A stretch of 5,460 bases of DNA from Pseudomonadota bacterium (GCA_023433835.1 JAEYTW010000436.1:1-5460), one strand, 5' to 3'; shown: positions 1-5,261, counted from the stretch's first letter. Numbers and translations are program-made. Notes: a model not told the origin generated them from the letters alone.

Positions 1-652
1 GCGTGAAGCTGGCCGCGAACGGCTTGGCGGGATCGCGCAGCGCGTTGAACGACTGCATCGTCGCGTCGACGCGCACGGGTATGTCGTTGTAGCTGCCCGC
101 GGCATCGAGCTTGATCGGCTGCTCGTCGCCCGCGGCCTGGAGATTGCCGTCGTTCAGCGCGATGTCGAGGAACCGGCCCGACGAGGTGCGATAGCGCACC
201 AGCCCGTCGCGGAAGATACCCTTCAGCACGGTCGGCACGCCGGCGCGATCCGCGCTTCCGCCTTCGCCGGTCTGCCAGTTGCCACGGCCCGCGGCGTCGC
301 GCTCCATCACCAACCGGGGCCCGATCACCTCGACCCAGATGAAGCGGAGGTCGCCCCGGATCAGCGCGGCGGTATCGAGCTGGCCGGCGATGCGGGCGAT
401 GCGGAGCATGTCGGGCTCCGACCCGCCAGGCATATTGGCGATGGCCACGTCGCGCGCCTCGACGGTCAGCGGCTTGTCCCAATCCAGGCGCAGGCTGGCG
501 ATACTGACATTGCGTCCGACCGAACCCGCCAACCAGCGCTGGGCGAGCGGCCGCAGATCGGCGAAAGCCAGCCACAACCCGGCCCCGGCGATCAGCGCCA
601 CCAGCGTGGCGAGCAGCCCGGCCGTCACCGCCAGCACCCATCGTCGAGCCAT
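1..652 (-). CDS. AsmA-family protein, N-terminal part (cut by left edge)
   Basis: I translated this strand by hand: 217 codons stay open from the ATG at 652 to the window edge. The protein starts MARRWVLAV. A single hydrophobic segment follows at about residues 5-30, a likely N-terminal membrane anchor with the rest in the periplasm. Next comes the AsmA-type beginning: GRNVSIASLRLDW at about 46-58, PLTVEARDVAIANMPGGSDP at 61-80, and further on VMERDAAGRGNW at about 115-126. These match the family pattern of a Gly-Arg strand, an 'N-P-L-T-V-E' strand, and an 'L-x-x-E-R-D-x-x-G-x-x-N-W' strand. AsmA-like proteins are large inner-membrane-anchored proteins linked to outer-membrane assembly and phospholipid transport. 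That role is inferred from the family, and the bulk of the protein lies outside the window. An in-frame ATG at 673 would add seven residues. I prefer 652 because MARRW leads straight into the anchor, although the GGAGG upstream sits rather far away. The gene is divergent from maiA. Confidence 0.8.
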   Translation of the reverse strand, partial: MARRWVLAVTAGLLATLVALIAGAGLWLAFADLRPLAQRWLAGSVGRNVSIASLRLDWDKPLTVEARDVAIANMPGGSEPDMLRIARIAGQLDTAALIRGDLRFIWVEVIGPRLVMERDAAGRGNWQTGEGGSADRAGVPTVLKGIFRDGLVRYRTSSGRFLDIALNDGNLQAAGDEQPIKLDAAGSYNDIPVRVDATMQSFNALRDPAKPFAASFT

Positions 653-702
653 CGGGGTAGAGATCCCTCCCATGCCGCACCAGCATGCTTAACCTTACAT
701 CG

Positions 703-716
703 GGAACCCCGGTTCC
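703..716. repeat. GGAACC-CC-GGTTCC inverted repeat between asmA-like gene and maiA
   Basis: A perfect 6-base inverted repeat with a 2-base centre lies in the 155-base divergent intergenic region. It is about 50 bases upstream of the AsmA start and 27 bases upstream of the predicted maiA -35 box. It could be a dimeric operator or chance in GC-rich DNA. No regulator can be assigned from the sequence. Confidence 0.4.
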
Positions 717-742
717 GGCCCAGGGATTGCCGGCCAAATGGT

Positions 743-771
743 TTGACAGCCAATCTATGGCGGAAGATGAT
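743..771 (+). promoter_or_regulatory. Predicted sigma70-type promoter for maiA
   Basis: A perfect TTGACA (743-748) is followed 17 bases later by GATGAT (766-771), which matches 4 of 6 positions of TATAAT. Transcription would start near 778 and leave a leader of about 30 bases before the ATG at 808. This supports 808 as the start codon. The longer reading frame open from 685 would place the promoter inside the coding region. Confidence 0.55.
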
Positions 772-807
772 GCGCCGGCCTTATGCCACGCCCTCGGGGA
801 GGATCCG

Positions 808-1452
808 ATGACCGCGCCGCTGCACCTGTTTTCCGCCGCCCGCTCGTCAGCCTCCTACCGCGTGCGGATTGCTCTGAACATGAAGGGCGTCGCCTACGAC
901 CAGACGCCGATCGACCTGCGCAAGGGCGAGCAGCGTGCGGCCGCGTTCAAGGCGCATAACCCGCAAGGTCTGGTGCCGGCCCTGATCGCGGGCGGGCTCA
1001 CCCTGACCCAATCGCCGGCGATCATCGAATGGCTGGACGAAGCCTATCCCGAACCCGCCCTGCTGCCCGCCGACCGCGACGGCCGCGCGCGGGTCCGCGC
1101 GCTGGCCGCCGTGATCGCCTGCGACATCCATCCGATCAACAACCTGCGCGTCCTGGGCTACCTGCAGAACCAGCTGAAACTGGACGAGGAAGCCCGCAAC
1201 ACGTGGTATCGCCACTGGGTGAACGAGGGTTTCGCGGCGCTGGAAACCCTGCTGTCCCAGGGGGGCAGCGGCGATTTCTGCCACGGCGACCGCCCGGGCC
1301 TGGCCGATCTGCATCTGGTGCCCCAGGTTTTCAACGCGCAGCGATTCGAGGTCGACATGGCCCCGTATCCGACGATCCGCCGCATCGATGCCGCCTGCCG
1401 CGCCCTGCCCGCCTTTGCCGCCGCCGCGCCGGAACGCCAGCCGGGGTTCTGA
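808..1452 (+). CDS. maiA: Maleylacetoacetate isomerase / zeta-class glutathione S-transferase
   Basis: The 214-residue protein has the usual length for bacterial MaiA. It isomerises maleylacetoacetate to fumarylacetoacetate with glutathione as cofactor, the penultimate step of tyrosine/homogentisate breakdown in the cytoplasm. The thioredoxin-like N-terminal domain carries the zeta signature SSASYRVRIAL (residues 13-23), with the catalytic/GSH-binding serines at 13-14. It also has the cis-proline segment NPQGLVPAL (51-59) and the GSH-contacting QSPAIIEWL (68-76). The helical C-terminal domain has the family hallmark ACDIHPINNLRVL (104-116). The second signature position that is Cys in the human enzyme is Ala15 here. 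The start at 808 is supported by GGGGAGGA at the right spacing and by conserved sequence beginning at once (MTAPLHLFSA). A MarR-type regulator follows 72 bases after the stop. The neighbouring pathway genes (hmgA, fumarylacetoacetase) are not in the window, so a related zeta-GST role on another cis-trans dienoate (for example maleylpyruvate) remains possible. Confidence 0.88.
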   Translation: MTAPLHLFSAARSSASYRVRIALNMKGVAYDQTPIDLRKGEQRAAAFKAHNPQGLVPALIAGGLTLTQSPAIIEWLDEAYPEPALLPADRDGRARVRALAAVIACDIHPINNLRVLGYLQNQLKLDEEARNTWYRHWVNEGFAALETLLSQGGSGDFCHGDRPGLADLHLVPQVFNAQRFEVDMAPYPTIRRIDAACRALPAFAAAAPERQPGF

Positions 1453-1458
1453 CGGCGG

Positions 1459-1487
1459 TTGACCGGACGGAGACGGCGGTCGATAAT
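1459..1487 (+). promoter_or_regulatory. Near-consensus sigma70-type promoter for the MarR gene
   Basis: TTGACC (1459-1464) and GATAAT (1482-1487) are separated by exactly 17 bases. Each box matches 5 of 6 consensus positions. The predicted start point is near 1494. The ATG at 1486 and the TTG at 1459 both lie inside these promoter boxes, so neither is likely to be the translation start. The promoter begins seven bases after the maiA stop, so the regulator can be transcribed independently of maiA. Confidence 0.65.
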
Positions 1488-1488
1488 G

Positions 1489-1502
1489 GTTTCAAATGCA
1501 AC
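1489..1502. promoter_or_regulatory. Candidate MarR operator (imperfect palindrome over the start point)
   Basis: GTTTCA-AA-TGCAAC is an inverted repeat with 5 of 6 symmetric positions per arm (GTT.CA / TG.AAC). It starts one base after the -10 box and covers the predicted transcription start. It sits in an AT-rich patch in GC-rich DNA. This is the usual size and placement for a MarR-family operator that blocks polymerase, which suggests autorepression. The binding itself is inferred. Confidence 0.5.
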
Positions 1503-1524
1503 TTATCAGCTATCGTTCCCGCCC

Positions 1525-1989
1525 ATGACCCAGCCTGCGGACGGCCCGGCCGCCGGGTTCGACCTCGAGGAATTCCTGCCCTACCGGCTGTCGGTGCTGT
1601 CGAACCGGGTTTCGGACGCCTTTGCCCGGCTCTACGAAACCCGCTTCGGCATCACCATCCCGGAATGGCGAGTGATCGCCAATGTCGGCCGCTTCGGTCC
1701 GATCTCGGCCAACGGGGTATGCGAACGCTCGGCGATGGACAAGGTCACGGTCAGCCGGGCGGTGCAGCGGCTGGTCGACAAGGGCCTTTTGGACCGCAGG
1801 ACCGATGCTCATGACCGGCGCCGCTCGTCGCTGACCCTGTCGGCCAAGGGCGCTGAAATCTATGGCGAGATCGTCCCGCTGGCGCTCGGGATCCAGGCCG
1901 CGCTGGTCGCCGATCTCGACCCGGCCGAGCGCCACCAGCTCGACCGGCTGATGGACAAGCTGGACCAGCAGATCGCCAAGCTGCCTTAA
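1525..1989 (+). CDS. MarR-family winged-helix transcriptional regulator
   Basis: The 154-residue protein has the length and layout of MarR regulators. An N-terminal dimerisation helix starts around FLPYRLSVLSNRVSDAFARL (17-36). The helix-turn-helix runs about 60-90, with recognition helix MDKVTVSRAVQRLVDKGLL at 71-89. The beta wing is RRTDAHDRRRSSLTLSAKG at 91-109, with the Asp-Arg-Arg-Arg typical of the family. A C-terminal dimerisation helix covers about 110-152. MarR proteins are dimeric cytoplasmic repressors usually released by small phenolic or aromatic ligands. I chose the ATG at 1525 because upstream candidates at 1459 and 1486 fall inside a strong promoter; the Shine-Dalgarno is weak. 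It directly follows maiA, and family members of this type often sit beside aromatic-catabolism genes. A role in controlling maiA is therefore a reasonable inference, not shown. The stop overlaps the ampR stop tail to tail. Confidence 0.88.
   Translation: MTQPADGPAAGFDLEEFLPYRLSVLSNRVSDAFARLYETRFGITIPEWRVIANVGRFGPISANGVCERSAMDKVTVSRAVQRLVDKGLLDRRTDAHDRRRSSLTLSAKGAEIYGEIVPLALGIQAALVADLDPAERHQLDRLMDKLDQQIAKLP
1986..1989. other. Tail-to-tail stop codon overlap (TTAA) of MarR gene and ampR
   Basis: The palindromic TTAA provides TAA for the plus-strand MarR gene (1987-1989) and TAA for minus-strand ampR (1988-1986). The two genes therefore overlap by four bases and have no intergenic terminator, so their transcripts must run into each other's coding region. 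Confidence 0.9.
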
Positions 1990-2867
1990 TTCCTAGGCCA
2001 TACCGCCGCGCCCTCGAGCAACCATGCGCGGAAGGCCTGCATCGCCGCGGTCTCGCGCTTCGACTTCAGCGAGGTCAGCCAGTACTGGCCCAGCGCGATC
2101 TCGGTGCGGAACGGCTGGACCAGCCGCCCGGCATCGAGTTCGCGGCTGAACATCCGCACCGGCAGCAGGGCCACGCCGATGCCCTGAGCCGCCGCCTCGG
2201 CCATCGTCACCGACGAATCGAACACCGCGCCGCGGATCGTCGGGCAGGCAGTCCCCGCCGCATCGAACCAGCGCGCCCATTCGTCGGCGCGGTAGGACCG
2301 CAGCAGGGTCTCGCCCGCGACGTCGGCGGGCTCGTGCAGCCGGGCCGCGATCGCCGGCGTGCAGACGGCCGACAGCGGCGCCGGGAACAGCGGCGCGGCC
2401 TCGACCCCGTGCCAGGAACCGTCGCCGAAGCGGATGGCGTAATCGAGGCCCTCGCCCGCCAGATCGACCCGGTTGTTGTTGGTCAGGAGGCGCAGGTCGA
2501 TATAGGGATGGGCCGCGCAGAAATTCTGCAGCCGCGGCAACAGCCAGCCGGTGGCGAAGGTGCCGACCGCGCCGACGGTCACCACCTCGCGATAATGGCC
2601 GTTCTCGAAGCGGTCGAGCGTTGCCCGGATCCGGGCGAACGAGTCCGCCAGAACCGGCAGCAAGGCCTGTCCCTCGTCGGTCAGGGCAAGGCCGCGCGAC
2701 AGCCGGCGGAACAGCCGCACCCCCAAGATTTCCTCAAGGCTGTTGACCTGATGGCTGACCGCAGCCTGGGTCACGCGCAGTTCCAACCCGGCACGGGTAA
2801 AGCTGAGGTGGCGGGCTGAGGCCTCGAAGGCGCGCAGCGCGTTGAGCGGCAGGTGGTTGATCGACAT
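1986..2867 (-). CDS. ampR: AmpR, LysR-type regulator of the adjacent beta-lactamase
   Basis: The 293-residue LysR-type protein has the same length and numbering as classical AmpR. The N-terminal winged HTH begins LPLNALRAFEASARHLSFTRA (about 6-26) and continues with VTQAAVSHQVNSLE (32-45). The effector domain shows AmpR hallmarks: VGTFATGWLLP (101-111), NNRVDLAGEGLDYAIRFGDG (131-150), LLRSYRADEWARW (188-200), FDSSVTMAEAA (216-226) and PVRMF (236-240). Gly102, Thr103 and Asp135 are all present; changes at 102 and 135 are known to lock Citrobacter AmpR in its active form. AmpR binds muropeptides from peptidoglycan recycling and switches between repressing and activating its divergent beta-lactamase promoter. 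Here a class A beta-lactamase lies divergently 116 bases away, matching that role. The ATG at 2867 is preferred over a TTG at 2879, since LysR proteins start only a few residues before the HTH. No strong Shine-Dalgarno is visible. GcvA-like regulators are relatives, but the context and motifs favour AmpR. Confidence 0.9.
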   Translation of the reverse strand: MSINHLPLNALRAFEASARHLSFTRAGLELRVTQAAVSHQVNSLEEILGVRLFRRLSRGLALTDEGQALLPVLADSFARIRATLDRFENGHYREVVTVGAVGTFATGWLLPRLQNFCAAHPYIDLRLLTNNNRVDLAGEGLDYAIRFGDGSWHGVEAAPLFPAPLSAVCTPAIAARLHEPADVAGETLLRSYRADEWARWFDAAGTACPTIRGAVFDSSVTMAEAAAQGIGVALLPVRMFSRELDAGRLVQPFRTEIALGQYWLTSLKSKRETAAMQAFRAWLLEGAAVWPRN

Positions 2868-2983
2868 CGGTTGACCCAAATTTTTCTAATGGCTCGCCCG
2901 ATTTATCGTCGTTTGTCAAGCATCGGCGCCATCGGCAGTCTGCGGCGGGCGACGAGATCGCGAAACGAGAAACTGAGGACAAG
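2868..2983. promoter_or_regulatory. ampR-bla divergent control region with likely AmpR site
   Basis: These 116 bases separate the two divergent genes and must hold both promoters. An AT-rich core at 2878-2890 (12 of 13 bases A or T) is framed by CCA-N11-TGG (2876-2892). TTGAC (2871-2875) and GTCAA (2915-2919) form a wider inverted repeat, and CGAT-TT-ATCG lies at 2899-2908. A possible bla promoter is TTGTCA (2913-2918), 17 bases, CAGTCT (2936-2941). Its -10 is poor, as expected for an activator-dependent promoter, and the AT-rich box would be centred about 64 bases before the start point, where LysR regulators typically bind. The exact AmpR site and both start points are inferred. Confidence 0.5.
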
Positions 2984-3880
2984 ATGACCATGAACCGACG
3001 TGGGCTGCTGATCGCGGCCACGACCATGATGACTGTGCCCGCGCTGACCGCGACCTTCGGCCGGCAGGCCCGTGCCGCCGCCGGCTGGCCGGCCAGGCTG
3101 CCGCCGATCTTTGCCAGGCTGGAGAAGGAAGCCCAGGGGCGGCTCGGCATCTACGTGCTGGATACCGGCGACGGCGCCTCGGCCGGCCTGCGCGCCGGCG
3201 AACGCTTCCCGATGTGCTCGACCTTCAAGATGGTCCTGGCCGCCCATATCCTGGCCCGCGTCGACCAGCGCAAGGAACAGCTGGACCGCCGCCTGCCTGT
3301 CGCCAAGTCCGACATCGTGCCCTATTCGCCGGTGGTCGAACGGCGGGTCGGCGCCGACATGTCGGTCGGCGAATTGTGCGAGGCGATAATGACCTTGAGC
3401 GACAATGGCGCGGCCAACCTGCTGCTGAACACCTTCGGCGGACCGGCGGCGATGACCGAATACGCCCGGTCGATCGGCGACACGTCGTTCCGGCTGGACC
3501 GGATGGAAACGATGATGTCGGAGGCCAAGCCCGGCGACGTGCGCGACACGACCACGCCGCAGGCGATGGCCCAGACCCTGCGCCGGCTGGCGCTGGGCGA
3601 CGCGCTGTCGGCCTCGTCCAAGGCACAGCTGCTCGCCTGGATGAAGGCCAACAAGACCGGGGATACGCGGATCCGGGCCGGGCTGCCCAAGGACTGGATC
3701 GTCGGCGACAAGACCGGGGCCGGCGGCCACGGCACCAGCAACGACGTCGCGATCGTCTGGCCGAAGAACCGGGCGCCGCTGATCCTGTCGGTCTACCTGA
3801 ACGGCAGCAAGGCGCCGGTCGCCAAGCGTGACGGGATCATCGCTTCAGTCGCCACGGAAGTCGCTCAAGCCCTGGGTTGA
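2984..3880 (+). CDS. bla: Class A (serine) beta-lactamase, Tat-exported, L2-like
   Basis: The 298-residue precursor hydrolyses beta-lactams in the periplasm through an acyl-serine intermediate. A twin-arginine signal begins MTMNRRGLLIAA, has a hydrophobic stretch to about residue 24 and a likely cleavage after the ARA near 29-31, as in Stenotrophomonas L2. Ambler numbering is the residue number minus 9 up to about position 247. Catalytic motifs are CSTFK (Ser79 = Ser70, Lys82 = Lys73), Tyr114 = Tyr105, SDNGAAN (139-145; Ser130, Asn132), Glu175 = Glu166, Arg229 = Arg220 and KTG at 243-245 (Lys234). The RDTTTP that closes the omega loop is present (187-192). Oddities: Asn170 is Ser (Ser179), residues 167-169 are Thr-Met-Met rather than Pro-Glu-Leu, and Cys69 (Cys78) has Gly at 238, so the carbapenemase-type disulfide is absent. 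GAGG five bases before the ATG supports the start; a second ATG two codons later is possible. Divergent ampR implies inducible expression. The substrate profile cannot be read from sequence. Confidence 0.93.
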   Translation: MTMNRRGLLIAATTMMTVPALTATFGRQARAAAGWPARLPPIFARLEKEAQGRLGIYVLDTGDGASAGLRAGERFPMCSTFKMVLAAHILARVDQRKEQLDRRLPVAKSDIVPYSPVVERRVGADMSVGELCEAIMTLSDNGAANLLLNTFGGPAAMTEYARSIGDTSFRLDRMETMMSEAKPGDVRDTTTPQAMAQTLRRLALGDALSASSKAQLLAWMKANKTGDTRIRAGLPKDWIVGDKTGAGGHGTSNDVAIVWPKNRAPLILSVYLNGSKAPVAKRDGIIASVATEVAQALG

Positions 3881-3883
3881 CCT

Positions 3884-3904
3884 CCGCGCGGGAGCGCCGC
3901 GCGG
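3884..3904. terminator. GC-rich hairpin between convergent bla and dedA-family gene
   Basis: CCGCGCGG (3884-3891), the loop GAGCG, then CCGCGCGG again (3897-3904) can fold into an 8-base-pair stem. It begins four bases after the bla stop, in the 58-base convergent gap, and could end or protect both transcripts. No run of T follows on the plus strand (the sequence is C-rich), so it is not a canonical intrinsic terminator. Confidence 0.45.
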
Positions 3905-3938
3905 GCCCCCTCCCCTTCGAGCCTTGAGCAACCGGCCC

Positions 3939-4598
3939 TTACCCCTGGGGCTCGGCCGGCTCAATCTCGCGCGGCGCGACCGGCTTGAGCTTTTCCGCGG
4001 CGGCCGCCGCGGCGTTGCTTTCGGCGACCCGCTGCTTGGTCTGGCGATGCACCAGGAACATGATGCCGAAGACCAGGACGAAGACGCCGAGCATGATCAG
4101 CAGGAAATTCTCGGCCACCGACGAGACGGCCCGGCCGAGCAGGTAGCCGGCCGAAGCGAACGAGATCGCCCAGATGCCCGCCGCGATGAAATTCAGGAAG
4201 GCGAAGCGCGGCCAGGACAGGCCGGACATTCCCATCGCGAAGGACGAGAAGTTGCGTACGCCGTAGATGAAGCGGAAGCTCAGGATGAAGCCGACATGGT
4301 ATTTCGTCAGCAGCCGCAGCGCCGTATCGACGCCGCCCTGCCAGCGCGGGAAACGCGCGAGCAGCCGGGCACCCCAGCGGCGGCCGATATAGAAGTAGCA
4401 CTGGTCGCCGCAGAACGAGCCGAGCCACGCGGCGGCGATCAGGTAGGGAAGATGCAGGAGGCCCTGGCTGGCCGCCGCGCCGGCAAAGATCACGAAGGTC
4501 TCACCCTCGAGGAAGGCCCAGAGGAAGGTGATGGGGTAGAACCATTCGCCGTGGTTTTGGATCACCTGGTAGATATCGAACGATGCGATCGCGTCCAC
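3939..4598 (-). CDS. DedA-family (VTT domain) inner-membrane protein
   Basis: The 219-residue polytopic membrane protein shows the DedA/VTT pattern. A re-entrant-type segment carries FLEGETFVIFAGAAASQG (29-46), with acidic residues at 31 and 33. GDQCYFYIGRRWG (64-76) has an Asp at 65. FRFIYGVRNFSSFAMGMS (108-125) carries Arg109 and Arg115 in the family's paired-arginine motif. Hydrophobic segments follow at about 132-155 and 165-183. Acidic and arginine residues at equivalent places are essential in E. coli YqjA. DedA proteins act as lipid or undecaprenyl-phosphate transporters/scramblases and support envelope integrity; which lipid this one handles is unknown. The cytoplasmic tail (about 184-219) is Ala-, Lys- and Glu-rich and ends with several prolines. 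The start is GTG at 4598, preceded closely by AGGA; no in-frame ATG lies upstream nearby. It is convergent with bla and divergent from aroQ, so probably a single-gene unit. Confidence 0.87.
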   Translation of the reverse strand: MDAIASFDIYQVIQNHGEWFYPITFLWAFLEGETFVIFAGAAASQGLLHLPYLIAAAWLGSFCGDQCYFYIGRRWGARLLARFPRWQGGVDTALRLLTKYHVGFILSFRFIYGVRNFSSFAMGMSGLSWPRFAFLNFIAAGIWAISFASAGYLLGRAVSSVAENFLLIMLGVFVLVFGIMFLVHRQTKQRVAESNAAAAAAEKLKPVAPREIEPAEPQG

Positions 4599-4823
4599 GT
4601 TCCTGGCGTCTCCCTGGGGGCGGCGGAGGCCCCTTCTATCATGACCGCCCGTTGCTGGCGAGGCGACGATCGGTCATTTCTCGTGAAGTAATTGTAACGG
4701 GCCCCGCTCTGGCGAAGCCCGGCCTTCCAGGAGGGCGCGTCCACCCGATCTCTCGCGGCGGGCTTCCACCCGCCCCGGCGAGCCTATATATAGGGGCGCG
4801 CAGCAGCGAACGACAGGTATTAA
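4599..4823. promoter_or_regulatory. Divergent control region of dedA-family gene and aroQ
   Basis: The longest gap in the window, 225 bases, with no convincing gene. Toward aroQ, TATATATA (4785-4792) is a clear -10-like element 32 bases before the GTG. Its best -35 candidate is a poor GGCTTC (4761-4766). Toward the DedA gene, TACAAT on the minus strand (4696-4691) is a good -10, again 17 bases from a minus-strand GGCTTC (4719-4714). A GGCGGG/CCCGCC inverted repeat (4757-4774) overlaps the aroQ -35 area, and TCCACCCG occurs twice (4740-4747, 4765-4772). The -10 elements are reasonably supported; the rest is tentative. Confidence 0.45.
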
Positions 4824-5261
4824 GTGACGAAAACCATCTACATTCTGAACGGCCCCAATCTGAACATGCTTGGCAAGCGCGAACCGCAGGTTTACGGCAC
4901 GGCCACGCTTGCCGATGTCGAGGCGCTGTGCCATCGGGCGGGGGAGCGGCTGGGGCTCGGCATCGTGTTTCGCCAGTCGAACCACGAAGGCCAGCTGATC
5001 GATTGGATTCACGAGGGTCGTGATGCGGCCGCCGGTTTCATCGTCAATGCCGGGGCGCTGACCCATACCTCGATCGGCCTGCTCGACGCCCTCCAGGCCG
5101 CCGAGAAACCGGTGATGGAAGTCCACCTTTCGAATATCTTCCGGCGAGAGAGCTTTCGCCATCACTCCTATGTCAGCCTTGCCGCCCGCGGCGTGATCTG
5201 CGGCGTGGGGCCCAAGGGCTACGAACTGGCGCTCGACGCGCTGGCCGAGATCCTGGCTTAA
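4824..5261 (+). CDS. aroQ: Type II 3-dehydroquinate dehydratase
   Basis: The 145-residue protein has the standard length for the small dodecameric type II enzyme. It converts 3-dehydroquinate to 3-dehydroshikimate in the cytoplasmic shikimate pathway. Every family motif is present: NGPNLNMLGKREPQVYG (9-25), with Arg19 and the catalytic Tyr24 on the flexible lid; RQSNHEGQLIDWIHE (50-64); NAGALTHTSIGLLDAL (75-90), with substrate-binding Asn75; EVHLSNIFRRE (99-109), with general acid His101 and Arg108; and FRHHSY (111-116). These positions match the Mycobacterium tuberculosis enzyme residue for residue. Translation must start at the GTG at 4824, because a TAA stop lies immediately upstream in frame and the conserved motif begins at residue 9. 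The weak AGG at 4815-4817 is the only Shine-Dalgarno. accB follows 37 bases after the stop, the usual aroQ-accB-accC order, so co-transcription is expected. Confidence 0.97.
   Translation: MTKTIYILNGPNLNMLGKREPQVYGTATLADVEALCHRAGERLGLGIVFRQSNHEGQLIDWIHEGRDAAAGFIVNAGALTHTSIGLLDALQAAEKPVMEVHLSNIFRRESFRHHSYVSLAARGVICGVGPKGYELALDALAEILA

Noticed and set aside
279..692. Plus-strand 137-residue frame
   Set aside because: It is antisense to the AsmA-like gene, which has a coherent anchor and family motifs on the minus strand.
685..807. Longer maiA start at 685 adding 41 residues
   Set aside because: The extension is not GST-like, overlaps the TTGACA-17-GATGAT promoter, and the ATG at 808 has a good GGGGAGGA ribosome site and begins the conserved fold.
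2871..2899. TTGACC at 2871 as the -35 of the bla promoter
   Set aside because: At 17 or 18 bases downstream the sequence is TCGCCC or CGCCCG, which cannot serve as a -10; nothing suitable is at normal spacing.
2903..3741. Long open frames opposite and alongside the beta-lactamase
   Set aside because: They are low-complexity Arg/Gly/Pro/Ala-rich shadows typical of GC-rich DNA; the beta-lactamase frame has every catalytic motif.
2984..3880. Calling the beta-lactamase a carbapenemase
   Set aside because: Ser170 and Arg220 are suggestive, but Cys238 and Thr237 are absent, and spectrum cannot be deduced from sequence alone.
3828..4691. A 287-residue plus-strand frame over the DedA gene
   Set aside because: The translation is Arg/Asp/Glu-rich with no family resemblance, while the minus strand encodes a clear DedA membrane protein.
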